Assembly (NCBI RefSeq): GCF_000001735.4
Contig: NC_003070.9
Location: forward strand, 9,982,001-10,046,000
Origin: Arabidopsis thaliana
Taxonomy: Eukaryota; Streptophyta; Magnoliopsida; Brassicales; Brassicaceae
Direction: 5' to 3'
Length of the DNA stretch: 64,000 nucleotides
The translations under genes were made by a program, and so were the position numbers. The notes under the pieces are model-generated. The model was not told the DNA's origin. It saw only the letters and a list, made by a program, of their open reading frames with translations, and searched no databases. Positions 12,692 to 25,090 of this stretch are shown piece after piece. How positions within the stretch are numbered: the stretch's first letter is position 1; every line of letters starts with the position of its first letter.

Positions 12692-14780
12692 AGAACTTGA
12701 ACTCTCAAAATATAGATCAAAGGTTGCTTGCTTGTACACAATACTCGTAACAAATTAATAGTTCTATTAAATAATTCCAAAGTGACAATGTTATGAAACT
12801 ATAAGAGGACATCAATCACACGTAATGGAAACTTGATTAACTAAGTAATGAAATTAAAAATATAAACAAAACTAATTTGACGGTTTCTTTCAATCAACTA
12901 GCTAGCAACAATTTGTAGGATGAAAGAGACTTTGCTTATAACAATCTCATAAGACAGAGATTTGTAGCTATTGTAGTGTACGTAATTTCTTAAATGTCTA
13001 TCTTATAGGATACAAGTGTCGAACTCCGTTTAGTGTACCCTAATTTTTTTTTGACAACTTGTATTGTGTGTTTCACAGAAACTATTAGAAACACGAAGAA
13101 GAGAAGACTGCTTGGAATCAATCTATCTCCAAAATTTCACTCATCTATCTCTTTAAATATCATTCAAATGGTATGTTGATTAAAGTGATGCTTTTCTCAA
13201 CCGATACATATGTTAGAACATACGTTTTCTAACTAACATATATGTAGGCAAAATTTGTGTTGTTCTTTTATGAGTTTATTATTTTGTTAAATTAAGATTA
13301 ACTAAAATAAAATCAAATTCCAACTGATAAACTAAGATTGAGATTATGATAGTAAACGTAACAATTCTCATAATGTAACGGGCATGAAATCCAAATCGTA
13401 AGAAAATAAAAACAAAAATAGATAACAATTTTTTTTAACTGGATTCAACAATGTATTCACGTCCTCAAAAACAAAATTCTTGAACACAAGTACAGTTAGT
13501 GCAACTCTTTTTCACATCCTACAAAATAATTTACGATTTCGTTTAGCCGTAACAACTTATGAAAACCAAGTTGTGAGAATAAGAACAAAGTGTACACACA
13601 GTTTGTTTTTCACAATACATTATTTTACGTCTTCCAATTTTGTTGCATATCAACCTAAAATTTAAAAACCATAAAGAACTCTTATTCGACTCGAATACTT
13701 TTTTAAGACTATGACATCTCTAAGATAAGCAATACTCATGACTCTCGCTTGAGAAGTGCATTCTCATATTGACTACACCATTAGGCAATATGTTTCCTAA
13801 CGTTTAACCATACAAGTTTGTCCCCCTCTTTCCCTTTGCAATACTAATTAGTATAACAAATTTCATTAGAGAATGTTTAATTTCATAAATATCTCAATAT
13901 TTTGATATCTTATCCTATCTTCCATATTTTCTTTGCATTTTTTGTAAATAACTACATATTATTATCTTCAAAAATGAATTTCACATTTCAACAAAATAAA
14001 ATATTTTCATGTTTCTACATGCATGCTAGTTTATTCTCTTAATAGTTGATACAATATTCCTAATACTCTTTAAGACGTGCATAAACTTTTTAAAATTGAA
14101 TGATAATTAATTTAATTCACATCGACTTTAGACTACGTTCCAAGTAAACTTCCAACACATTCTGTTTTTTTTTTTTTTGATATGTTCTAACAATATTTGT
14201 ACTTTACTACTTTACAAACGCCGATAATAAATAAAACTGTCGGAATATATCTCATTCCATCTCCAAAAAAAAAAAAAAAAAAAAATCAGATATCTACATT
14301 TCAAAATTAATGTTTACCGTACCTTCTTTTCACCTTGCAATTTTTTTAAAATGCACATTTACTCTACTAACTAACTTTTCATTTACATTAAAAACATATA
14401 TAATGAAATCAAATTTGTATGCAAATTCCATATATATTATAAAGCTAAAATTATTTAATTGAAAATTTACAATCTTATCGTCTCCTACATAACTAATTTA
14501 AAAACAGTTGCATTCTCTTAAACAACAAAGTACAAAAAAAGAATGTTTCCTTCCATATGGCTATTTAGCTAGATCATCATTATTAGTAACATTCTCTTTT
14601 ATAATCAGATAAACACAGGATAATTATACAATGTTGGAAACTCGACATAGATACTAATAATTGCAAACAAATAATTAGAGAGAATCGTTATAGAAAACAA
14701 AAACAAAATAAATGATAGTAGAAAAACAAATGATTTTTATAGCATTCACAGTCAGAGTCACGATAATTCACCTGTCTCCG
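12692..14780. other. Intergenic region between the P450 and HSL1
   Basis: AT-rich with no supported gene; the open frames are short and lack homology I recognise. It contains a 20-nt poly(A) run near 14265-14285 and a poly(T) run near 14165. It must hold the divergent promoters of CYP705A24 and HSL1. Confidence 0.6.
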
Positions 14781-14913
14781 GTCAACGCTTTTTATAGACT
14801 CTCTTCTTCTCTTCCTTCAAAGCACTCTCTCACAAACACTCTCTTCTTCATACTCTCTTATCTCTCTCTCTTTCTTCAACCACCGTCATAGATACCGGGG
14901 AAGACGAAGAAAC

Positions 14914-17900
14914 ATGTATCTTCTCTTTCTCTTCTTACTTTTCCCCACCGTCTTCTCTCTTAACCAAGACGGTTTCATTCTTCAACAAGTCAAGCTCTCG
15001 TTAGACGACCCAGACTCATATCTCTCTTCCTGGAACTCCAACGATGCTTCTCCTTGTCGGTGGTCCGGCGTTTCCTGCGCCGGTGATTTCTCCTCCGTCA
15101 CTTCCGTAGACCTCTCCAGCGCTAATCTCGCCGGACCTTTTCCTTCAGTCATTTGTCGTCTCTCTAATCTGGCTCATCTCTCTTTGTACAATAACTCCAT
15201 CAACTCTACTCTTCCTCTCAACATCGCTGCTTGTAAGAGTCTTCAAACTCTCGATCTCTCTCAGAATCTACTCACCGGTGAGCTTCCACAAACTCTTGCC
15301 GATATTCCGACTTTGGTTCACTTAGATTTGACCGGTAACAACTTTTCCGGTGACATTCCGGCGAGTTTCGGCAAATTCGAAAACCTAGAGGTTCTTTCTC
15401 TTGTTTACAATCTCTTAGACGGTACGATTCCTCCGTTTCTCGGCAACATCAGCACGTTGAAGATGCTGAATCTTTCGTATAACCCCTTTAGTCCGAGTCG
15501 GATCCCGCCGGAGTTCGGGAACTTGACGAATCTCGAGGTTATGTGGCTCACTGAGTGTCATTTAGTCGGACAGATCCCTGACTCGCTGGGTCAACTCAGT
15601 AAACTCGTTGATTTAGACCTTGCGCTCAACGACCTTGTAGGTCATATTCCTCCTTCGCTCGGTGGTTTGACTAACGTCGTTCAGATTGAGCTGTACAACA
15701 ACTCGTTGACCGGAGAGATTCCACCGGAGCTCGGGAATTTGAAATCGTTGAGACTTCTCGACGCGTCGATGAATCAGTTAACCGGGAAAATACCGGACGA
15801 GCTTTGCCGTGTGCCGTTGGAGAGTTTGAATCTCTACGAGAACAATCTAGAAGGTGAGCTTCCGGCGAGTATAGCGTTATCTCCGAACTTGTACGAGATT
15901 AGAATATTCGGAAACCGGTTAACCGGTGGATTACCAAAAGACCTCGGTCTAAACTCGCCGTTGAGATGGTTGGATGTTTCGGAAAACGAATTTTCCGGCG
16001 ACTTACCGGCGGATCTGTGTGCGAAAGGAGAGCTAGAGGAGTTGTTGATTATACACAATTCCTTCTCCGGCGTTATACCGGAGAGTCTCGCCGATTGCAG
16101 GAGCTTGACACGTATCCGGTTAGCTTATAACCGGTTTTCCGGTTCAGTTCCTACAGGTTTCTGGGGATTGCCTCATGTTAACTTGCTTGAGCTCGTCAAC
16201 AACTCGTTCTCCGGTGAAATTTCGAAGTCCATTGGAGGTGCTTCAAATCTCTCGCTGTTGATTCTCTCCAACAATGAATTCACCGGATCTTTGCCGGAGG
16301 AAATTGGTTCTTTGGATAATCTTAATCAGTTGTCGGCAAGTGGGAACAAGTTCAGTGGCTCGTTGCCTGATAGCTTGATGAGTCTTGGAGAATTAGGTAC
16401 TCTTGATCTTCATGGTAATCAGTTTTCAGGAGAGTTAACTTCTGGAATCAAATCTTGGAAGAAGCTCAACGAGTTAAACTTAGCCGATAACGAATTCACC
16501 GGTAAAATTCCAGATGAAATCGGGAGTTTGTCAGTATTGAACTATCTTGATCTTTCTGGTAACATGTTCTCTGGCAAGATCCCGGTTTCATTGCAGAGTT
16601 TGAAGCTAAACCAGCTGAATCTGTCTTATAACCGGTTATCGGGTGACTTACCGCCTTCTTTAGCGAAAGATATGTATAAGAATAGCTTCATTGGGAACCC
16701 GGGATTGTGTGGGGATATCAAGGGATTGTGTGGCTCTGAGAATGAAGCTAAGAAGAGAGGCTATGTATGGCTTCTTAGATCGATTTTCGTACTTGCTGCG
16801 ATGGTGCTTCTTGCGGGTGTTGCTTGGTTCTACTTCAAGTACAGGACTTTCAAGAAAGCAAGAGCCATGGAGAGATCTAAGTGGACTCTAATGTCGTTCC
16901 ACAAACTCGGGTTCAGTGAGCATGAGATTCTTGAAAGCTTGGATGAAGATAATGTGATTGGAGCTGGAGCTTCAGGTAAAGTTTACAAGGTTGTACTCAC
17001 CAATGGGGAAACTGTTGCGGTTAAGCGTTTATGGACAGGTTCTGTTAAGGAAACTGGAGATTGTGATCCAGAGAAAGGTTACAAACCTGGAGTTCAAGAT
17101 GAGGCTTTTGAAGCTGAAGTTGAGACATTGGGTAAGATTAGGCATAAGAACATTGTGAAGCTATGGTGTTGCTGTTCTACAAGAGACTGCAAGCTCTTGG
17201 TTTATGAGTACATGCCTAATGGTAGTTTGGGAGATTTGCTTCATAGCAGTAAAGGAGGAATGTTGGGATGGCAAACGAGGTTTAAGATTATCTTAGATGC
17301 GGCTGAGGGGCTTTCGTATCTTCACCATGATTCTGTTCCTCCGATTGTGCATAGAGATATTAAGTCAAACAATATTTTGATCGATGGAGATTATGGTGCA
17401 AGAGTTGCTGATTTTGGTGTGGCTAAAGCTGTCGACTTGACCGGAAAAGCTCCTAAATCGATGTCAGTGATCGCTGGTTCATGCGGTTATATCGCACCAG
17501 GTTAGTCTTATGATTCAAGTTAAATGTGCTTTGTTTAATCAACAGTTTTGCTTAAGGTAATAATGCTCATTTGGTACATGTTGCACGGAGATTCAGATGA
17601 ACCACATTTAAGTTTTATTAGTTGAGACTTAAATGAGCATTCACTATCTATTGAGACATGTCTGAAACCATGGCTCCACAACTTCTCACTTGTCCATTAA
17701 TGGAATTTGAAACTTTTTGTTTGTTTGTCTGTTTCCCTCCATAACTTTCATTTCAAACTTCTTGCAGAATACGCATATACGCTTCGTGTGAACGAGAAAA
17801 GCGACATCTACAGTTTCGGGGTAGTGATCCTTGAGATAGTAACTAGGAAACGCCCGGTTGATCCAGAACTTGGGGAGAAGGATTTGGTGAAGTGGGTTTG

Positions 17901-18171
17901 CTCTACATTGGACCAAAAAGGCATAGAGCATGTGATAGACCCGAAACTCGACTCTTGTTTCAAAGAAGAGATAAGCAAAATCCTCAACGTTGGACTCCTC
18001 TGCACGAGTCCGTTGCCCATTAACCGACCTTCCATGAGGCGTGTGGTTAAGATGTTGCAAGAAATTGGTGGTGGAGACGAAGATAGCCTACACAAGATAA
18101 GAGATGACAAGGATGGCAAGTTAACACCTTATTACAACGAAGACACCTCAGACCAAGGAAGTATAGCTTGA
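14914..18171 (+). CDS. HSL1: LRR receptor-like kinase HAESA-LIKE 1
   Basis: Exon 1 is 14914-17500 and exon 2 is 17768-18171; together they encode 996 aa. Residues 1-15 form a signal peptide (MYLLFLFLLFPTVFS). An LRRNT cap with the paired-Cys motif CRWSGVSC follows, then about 20 leucine-rich repeats to about residue 590. A single membrane helix lies at about 617-641. The Ser/Thr kinase has a glycine loop GAGASGKVYK (about 684), VAVKRL, the catalytic HRDIKSNN (about 813) and DFGVAKA (about 833). The intron splits the APE motif codon (IAP-E). The protein belongs to the HAESA/HSL receptor group of LRR-XI kinases, plasma-membrane receptors for IDA and CLE9/10 peptides acting with SERK co-receptors in organ separation and stomatal lineage control. 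All catalytic residues look intact. Recalled as At1g28440. Confidence 0.96.
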
Positions 18172-20724
18172 GACACAAATGGAGAAAGAAAAGTGTTTTG
18201 CCCAAAAAAGCTCTCTCAATTTTTGGTGCTTGAAGCTGTCAATTTAGGGCATTGAATCAAGATTCTCTCACCCCTTTTTAGGGTTTTGATCTAAAAGTGA
18301 GAATCAGAGATTGTCGAAATTTTTATAATATATATAAAGAAGTTTCTAATTCAGCGTTTCAGTTTCTCCACTGTATAAAGCTATTAGTAAACTCTGGTTT
18401 TGTAAGAGTTTTTATCTTTGGTAAATGCAAATGAAAAAGTTGCGATCTTTCTGGCGTTAACATGCATTTAAATAGTTTCCATATTTGGGTAAACAGATTC
18501 AAGGTTCGTGTAGGAACATGTCTATCTGAATCTTTTAAAGCATTAGGCTCTCTCTCTCTCTCTCGTTTTTAGTGAACTCTTGGAGGCTCGTGTACAGTTT
18601 GATGTCACTGTAGATTCACATGTCTCTTAAATTCTCAACTTTTTCAAACCAACTTTTCTATTATTATTTATAATTTCAGGTTGTGTTATTTCCTTTACTT
18701 ACTCTCTCCGTACACGAGCATGAACATCAGACTTGGCACATGAAATGACTAATATCAACCTTCCTGCGAAAAGATCTCTAACTTTTAGTTACTTGTGTGA
18801 AGTCTAGTATCTATAATAAACAACGTATGTTTTTTTGACAGTCATTCTTTAAAACATGATATTCTTGGAGTTCGAGAACTATTTGTAAGAAAGATATAAT
18901 TCCAAAAAGAGAAAAAGAATTAGTTAAGTCATGTAAATCGACCGGTAGTGATTAGGTAAACGTTTAACTTCCTAATTGCAATTAAGTAACGACATTAAAA
19001 ACTAAAGAGATAACTTCTATTATTGTTGAGTATAAAACAAATCCAAAACAAAAACATTGACATCTCAACATTAGCTAAGCTTTATCATCTAACTAGAGAA
19101 TTTTACATTAAGGTTACATAAATAGGGTGAGAATCTAAATATGAGCTGTTGGGTGAGGAAATTAAAAGTGGGTCCAATAAGCATTGAAGCCAGCCCACAT
19201 TGTTATCATTCAATTCAAGGGACATAGACACCTCACCTTCATCTTTTGCCTTGTCTCTCTGTCTCTTTCACTCTCTAAATCATTTCTCAATTTTGTTTTC
19301 TTTGTTTTTGCATTTCCTTTTTGTTTATTTTTTTCAACTTGTTGCATGATGAGGTTTCATAGAGATTCCACATAACATGTTTGTATTTGCTAGAACAAGT
19401 ACACTCTTTTTTTATTCTATTTTGATAGTTGTGTGAAGTTTCTTTTATATGTGATGCAACTTTGTTCTAGTAATTTTGGTATAGTAGTCTTGCTAGTGGT
19501 TGGTATGATATGAGTAAGATAGTTCGTGGGTAGCATAATTATTTATAAGAAACAAAGAATTATAATGGAAAGCATAGTAGGGACTAAGGGACCAAAGTTC
19601 AATAGATAAGGTCAGGATTGCGAAATGATCATGTACATCATTAATACATATGAGAGTAATTGAGTGTTATTGTGACCCACACCACACGGTACACACTCAC
19701 ACCTTAGGGGTCATATGGCTTTTAAATGGGCCTATCGGACCCACATTGTTTTCCACATTTTTGAATAAGTCTTACATATCGACTCTACTCTCTCTATTCT
19801 CAAATTTGTCAAAGGCCCATTAAAAAAACTAGGAAAGACAAAAGACGATTTTGGTATATGTTTTTTTATATTTTTTTGTAAAGATAATATATGTTGTAAA
19901 CAAATAACTTGCCAAGCTTCTAAAGAACTTGTAAAATGTTTGAAAACTTACTAAAAACCTTTCTGAAAAACCTTTGTAACGAATATGACACATTTGATAA
20001 GGAAGTAGGAACAAAAGTTTGGACTTAAGAGTGGGCCTGTGGGAGCAGACTATTGTTACATCTAATATATGTTTGGTAAATTCTGAATATTGCTCGCTGT
20101 TTTCTTAAGTTTCTTTAAAGCCCCCAAATAACAATAAAAACTTACTACTTACTTAAACCAAACTGCTTTCATTTTATTTTCTTCTAAAAAACTAGGAAAA
20201 AAAGAAAATTAGATATACTTCTTTTGTAATCAAGAAGTGCTCCAAGTTTTTACCATAAAACTAATTCCTTCGTGACTAAAGCCAAAAAAAAAAAAATGAC
20301 ATTAGAATGCCAAAATTATTTAATAAACCTAAAATGTGGCATCATTTTGACTAGAATAGAGTAATTTAGTGCATTTTGCATTTGAAGAAAATTGATTTCT
20401 GTCCTAAACCTGCATAACAACTCCTATGTAAGTGAAAACTACTAGACTACTACCATTTAGTTATTGAAAAACTATCAGAACTATAAATATATATATGCAA
20501 TTTAACATGCTAGGGCATAACTTTGGTGAAACCATTTTGACTTTTCTAGGAGTTACAGTAATAGCATAATACATATACTCTATTATGTAAATTTTGATAA
20601 TAGGATCCTTGTTAATTATATCTACGGGAAAACAGCCAGTTCTCCTATGAAGTGTGCTTAAAAGTACACTAACTTAAATAAAAATTACATTTCATACACG
20701 AACAATTCAAATATGACAAAACAA
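18172..20724. other. HSL1 3' flank and intergenic region
   Basis: The first 250-300 bases are probably HSL1 3' UTR. The remainder is AT-rich, with a short CT run near 18548-18564 and no open frame that I can support as a gene. A pyrimidine-rich stretch at 19200-19380 opens a 63-codon frame, but it is low complexity. Confidence 0.55.
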
Positions 20725-21159
20725 TTAAATTGGCAAAGAGTGTTACATTTCCGTTAACATATGCTTACTAGGATGCAGCGTTTACAATTTAAGATGCCAC
20801 TTCATTTAAATTCTAAAACAAAAATTATGGATAAAATCTTATTTAGAAAGAACTGAGCATATGACCTTTATGGATATTTTGCACACTCACTACCAATTTA
20901 GATTGGACAACTTCTTTGTCAATTAATTACATACACAAACGTGTAAATATATAGTCTCCTTTAATTTTGCCATAGTTTTTACTGAATATCGATGTGTAAT
21001 TATTTCATATATGTTCCTTGTATCATCTCTAATTAAGAAAGTAGAATGAATCTTTTTTGTATATATGTACTAGGATCTAATTTAGAAATGTTTTGAGAAG
21101 TGGGAGTTGAAGATGCTTCTTATACAAAAGGTACAAGTTAAGAAGCTAGGGATTTATTG

Positions 21160-21594
21160 TCCCTGCTGAGTGGGTGCTATGTTCTTCTGGCCTAGAGACT
21201 CATGCTCACTTATTCTTTGACTGTGCTTATTCTGCCACTCTTTGGGAAGGGTTTGCTTCAAGGATTTGGCCTTCTCCTCCATCTGGTCTTCTCTCGATTT
21301 CTTCTTGGATTTTGCAGGTAAGGACTTCTTCTAACCCCAAGATCATGACTATTGCCAAGCTCATCTTGCAAGCGGCCTGCTATCTCATCTAGCGGGAGCG
21401 TAATGTCCGGATCTTCAACAACATAACCTCACCGACATCTGTTACTCAAGCTTCCCTGGACCGCTCTTTAAGGGATCGGTTTCTCTCCCTCTTCTTCTAC
21501 CTCTCCTTCTCTTCTTCTTACTTATTTTGGTTGTATTAGTTTTTCTTTCTAGCAATTTTTTTTTCTAGTAAGTTTCGCTTTCGTAAAAAAAAAC
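21160..21594 (+). mobile_element. Truncated LINE 3' end (zf-RVT region), copy A
   Basis: The frame SSGLETHAHLFFDCAYSATL is the zinc-binding tail typical of plant non-LTR reverse transcriptases; the upstream RT and endonuclease domains are missing. The expected WRERN motif reads stop-RERN. The remnant ends in T-rich sequence and a run of A (GTAAAAAAAAACAG). It is dead on arrival by 5' truncation and was duplicated together with the MADS gene. Confidence 0.78.
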
Positions 21595-21827
21595 AGAAAA
21601 TTGGTATAAAGTTAACCTTCTACCAAAAAAAAAAAGGTACAAGTTCAGAATATCATACATTCATTATTACCATAAAATCTCTTCTAGTCAAAGTCTCTAC
21701 ATCCGGAATTAAGAGTTGTTATTAATCGACCATAACTATGCGGATAACAAATATTAACAACCTTCCAAACATTAATCTAAGAATTGACTAATTTTTATGC
21801 AATTTAATTTACCACCATTTTTCCATC

Positions 21828-21835
21828 TATATAAA
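21828..21835 (+). promoter_or_regulatory. TATA box of AGL58
   Basis: TATATAAA, 130 bases upstream of the AGL58 start; the same box is kept in the AGL59 copy. Confidence 0.6.
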
Positions 21836-21965
21836 CCCTATCTTGCACCCAACCAAAAAAAAAATATTCCTTGGCTAAAGCCAAATACATCAATCACATA
21901 CTTAGCTTAAATTTCTCTCTTTTTTTTTTATAACCAATAAACTCATAATTTTGTTTTTCTCCAAA

Positions 21966-22523
21966 ATGAATCCCAAGAAAACCAAAGGAAAACAAAAGAT
22001 TAACATCAAGAAAATTGAAAAAGACGAAGACAGATCGGTCACATTGTCTAAGCGTCTAAATGCTATCTACACTATGATCATTGAGCTTTCCATTCTCTGT
22101 GGTGTTGAAGTTGCGTTTATCGGGTATTCTTGCTCTGGAAAACCATACACATTCGGCAGTCCGTCCTTCCAAGCCGTGGTGGAGCGGTTTCTCAACGGCG
22201 AGGCCTCGTCGTCTTCTTCATCATCGTTGCAACGATCGGTCAAGAATGCTCACAAGCAAGCGAAGATTCAAGAGCTTTGCAAAAGATACAATAGATTGGT
22301 GGAGGAGTTAAAGGTGGACGAAGTCAAAGTCAAGAAGGCAGCTGCATTGGCGGAGACGAGGGCCGTGAATAAGGATGCGTGGTGGAAAGCAGATCCAAAT
22401 GACGTGAAGGATCACGAAAAGGCGAAGAAGATGATGGAGAAGTATCAAGAGCTCAAAGAGAAACTGCGTGAGGAAGTTGCTTTAAGGATCAAGAGAGGAC
22501 ATGATGAGAATAATAACAAATGA
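21966..22523 (+). CDS. AGL58: Type I (M-alpha) MADS-box protein, AGL58
   Basis: Intronless frame of 185 aa starting MNPKKTKGKQKINIKKIEKD. The upstream in-frame extension lacks an ATG, so 21966 is the start. The MADS domain fills about residues 8-65, but it is divergent: KRLNAIYTMIIELSILCG replaces the usual KRRxGLxKKA-type sequence. A Ser-rich linker and a charged helical C-terminal half follow (QAKIQELCKRYNRLVEELKV), typical of type I proteins, which lack the K-box. Type I MADS proteins act as heterodimers, mostly in the female gametophyte and endosperm. It is the first copy of the tandem pair with AGL59. Recalled as At1g28450. Confidence 0.9.
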   Translation: MNPKKTKGKQKINIKKIEKDEDRSVTLSKRLNAIYTMIIELSILCGVEVAFIGYSCSGKPYTFGSPSFQAVVERFLNGEASSSSSSSLQRSVKNAHKQAKIQELCKRYNRLVEELKVDEVKVKKAAALAETRAVNKDAWWKADPNDVKDHEKAKKMMEKYQELKEKLREEVALRIKRGHDENNNK

Positions 22524-23289
22524 TCTGTAATCAAGATTTTAATTAGTAGATCACTTGTGATCATCACTAGTTAATTATGAGTGTTAAGAATTATGTTTTT
22601 TATTTGTCTTTTTTATACATTATGAATTGTTATTGTTTTCTACAACATCCAGTAATGGGTTAAAAAAACTGAAATATTTTGTTTTAATAGATATCACCTT
22701 TGAGTTTAACAAAATCTTATTAAAACAGAAAGAAAAAAAGTATTGTGTAGTAGTATGATGCTCTTTAATTTTTATTTTATTTTACCAAAGAGAAGTCATG
22801 AAAGATTTTGTAACATATTAAACTGTGAAAAATGCTGCTACAAGGAGACTTTGTTAAATTGGCAAAGAGTGTTACATTTCCGTTAACATATGCTTACTAG
22901 GATGCAGCGTTTACAATTTAAGATGCCACTTCATTTAAATTCTAAAACAAAAATTATGGATAAAATCTTATTTAGAAAGAACTGAGCATATGACCTTTAT
23001 GCATATTTTGCACACTCACTACCAATTTAGATTGGACAACTTCTTTGTCAATTAATTACATACACAAACGTGTAAATATATAGTCTCCTTTAATTTTGCC
23101 ATAGTTTTTACTGAATATCGATGTGTAATTATTTCATATATGTTCCTTGTATCATCTCTAATTAAGAAAGTAGAATGAATCTTTTTTGTATATATGTACT
23201 AGGATCTAATTTAGAAATGTTTTGAGAAGTGGGAGTTGAAGATGCTTCTTATACAAAAGGTACAAGTTAAGAAGCTGGGGAGTTAATGT

Positions 23290-23730
23290 CCCTGTTGAGT
23301 GGGTGCTCTGTTCTTCTGGCCTAGAGACTCATGCTCACTTATTCTTTGACTGTGCTTATTCTGCCACTCTTTGGGAAGGGTTTGCTTCAAGGATTTGGCC
23401 TTCTCCTCCATCTGGTCTTCTCTCGATTTCTTCTTGGATTTTGCAGGCAAGGACTTCTTCTAACCCCAAGATCACGACTATTGTCAAGCTCATCTTGCAA
23501 GCGGCCTGCTATCTCATCTAGCGAGAGCGTAATGCCCGGATCTTCAACAACATCAACTCACCACCGTCTGTTACTCAAGCTTCCCTGGACCGCTCTTTAA
23601 GGGATCGACTTCTCTCCTTCCATGCCTCTTCTTCTACCTCTCCTTCTCTTCTTCTTACTTATTTTGGATGTATTAGTTTTCCTTTGTAGTAGCTTTATTT
23701 TTAATACGTTTCGCTTCTCTACAGAAAAAA
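23290..23730 (+). mobile_element. Truncated LINE 3' end (zf-RVT region), copy B
   Basis: Nearly identical to copy A, with the same in-frame stop in place of the Trp of WRERN (ATCTAGCGAGAG). The shared defect shows that the LINE was already dead before the region duplicated. Confidence 0.78.
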
Positions 23731-23785
23731 ACAGAAAATTGGTATAAATAAACCTTTTACGCAAAAAAAAAAAATATAAGTTCAG

Positions 23786-24045
23786 AATATCATACATTCA
23801 TTATTAACATAAAATCTCTTCTAGTCAAAGTCTCTACATCCGGAATTAAGAGTTATTATCAATCGACCATAACTATGCGGATAACAAATATTAACAACCT
23901 TCCAAACATTAATCTAATATCATACATTCATTATTACCATAAAATCTCTTCTAGTCAAAGTCTCTACATCCGGAATTAAGAGTTTTTATTAATCGACCAT
24001 AACTATGCGGATTACAAATATTACCAACCTTCCAAACATTAATTT
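23786..24045 (+). repeat. 130-bp direct duplication in the AGL59 promoter
   Basis: The block beginning AATATCATACATTCATTATT occurs at 23786-23915 and immediately again at 23916-24045. Unit A has the block once. The duplication places a second copy of about 130 bp of upstream DNA between the LINE relic and the AGL59 TATA box. Confidence 0.9.
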
Positions 24046-24093
24046 AAGAATTGACTTTTTTAATGAAATTTAAATTACTACCATTTTTCCATC

Positions 24094-24101
24094 TATATAA
24101 A
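24094..24101 (+). promoter_or_regulatory. TATA box of AGL59
   Basis: TATATAAA, about 130 bases upstream of the start codon, as in AGL58. Confidence 0.6.
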
Positions 24102-24229
24102 CCTTATCTTGCACCCAACAAAAAAAACATATTCCTTGGCTAAAGCCAAAAACAACAATCACATACTTAGTTTAAATTTCTCTTTTTTTTTTTATAACCA
24201 ATAAACTCATAATTGTTTTTTTCTCCAAA

Positions 24230-24778
24230 ATGAATCCCAAGAAAACCAAAGGAAAACAAAAGATTAACATCAAGAAAATTGAAAAAGATGAAGGCAGATC
24301 GGTCACATTCTCTAAGCGTCTAAATGGTATCTACACTAAAATCAGTGAGCTTTCTATTCTCTGTGGTGTTGAAGTTGCGTTTATCGGGTATTCTTGCTCT
24401 GGAAAACCATACACTTTTGGCAGTCCATCCTTCCAAGCCGTGGCGGAGCGGTTTCTCAACGGCGATGCCTCGTCGTCTTCTTCATCATCATTGGTCATGA
24501 ATGCTCACAAGCAAGCGAAGATTCAAGAGCTTTGCAAAAAATACAATAGATTGGTGGAGGAGTTAAAGGTGGACGAAGTCAAAGTCAAGAAGGCAGCTGC
24601 ATTGGCGGAGACGAGGGTCGTGAATAAGGATGTGTGGTGGAAAGTGGATCCAAATGACGTGAAGGATCACGAAAAGGCGAAGAAGATGATGGAGAAGTAT
24701 CAAGAGCTCTATGATAAACTGTGTGAGCAAGCTGCTTCAAGGATCAAGAGAGGACATGATGAGAATAATAACAAATGA
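24230..24778 (+). CDS. AGL59: Type I (M-alpha) MADS-box protein, AGL59
   Basis: Intronless 182-aa frame, a close paralogue of AGL58 with the same start MNPKKTKGK. Its MADS domain is nearer the consensus than its sister's (KRLNGIYTKISELSILCG: Gly, Lys and Ser where AGL58 has Ala, Met and Ile). It has lost a few residues after the Ser run (SSSSSLVMNAHKQ) and carries several C-terminal changes (LYDKLCEQAASRIKRG). It should be a nuclear DNA-binding factor of the gametophyte/endosperm class; its own role is not known to me. Recalled as At1g28460. Confidence 0.9.
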   Translation: MNPKKTKGKQKINIKKIEKDEGRSVTFSKRLNGIYTKISELSILCGVEVAFIGYSCSGKPYTFGSPSFQAVAERFLNGDASSSSSSSLVMNAHKQAKIQELCKKYNRLVEELKVDEVKVKKAAALAETRVVNKDVWWKVDPNDVKDHEKAKKMMEKYQELYDKLCEQAASRIKRGHDENNNK

Positions 24779-25090
24779 TTCATAATCAAGATTTTAATTA
24801 GTAGATCATTTGTGATCATCACTAGTTAATTATGAGTGTTAAGAATTATGTTTTTTTTCTTCTGTTGTTTTTATACATTATGAATTGTTATTGTTTTCTA
24901 CAACATCCAGTAATGGGTTAAAGAAACCGAAATATTTTGTTTTAATAAATATCACCTTTGAGGTTAACGAAATCTTATCAAAACAGAAAGAAAAAAGTAT
25001 TGTGTAGTAGTATAATACTCTTCAATGTTATTTTATTTTATCAAAGAGAAGTTATGAAAGATTTTGTAACATAACAAGGAGACTTTGTTA

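Larger units (their letters stand above)
20725..22853 (+). repeat. Tandem duplication unit A (LINE tail plus AGL58)
   Basis: This 2129-bp unit is repeated directly and head-to-tail by 22854-25090. Both copies start TTAAATTGGCAAAGAGTG and end CAAGGAGACTTTGTTA. Identity is very high over non-coding DNA, LINE remnant, promoter, gene and 3' flank, so the duplication is fairly recent. The short shared sequence TTAAAT lies at the junction. Confidence 0.93.
22854..25090 (+). repeat. Tandem duplication unit B (LINE tail plus AGL59)
   Basis: This is the second copy of unit A. It differs mainly by scattered substitutions, small indels, and an extra internal 130-bp direct duplication in the promoter at 23786-24045. 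Confidence 0.93.

Noticed and set aside
19184-19375. 63-codon frame with a hydrophobic C-terminal half as a small secreted peptide
   Set aside because: The frame is a product of pyrimidine-rich DNA; no cysteine pattern, promoter or relative could be recognised.
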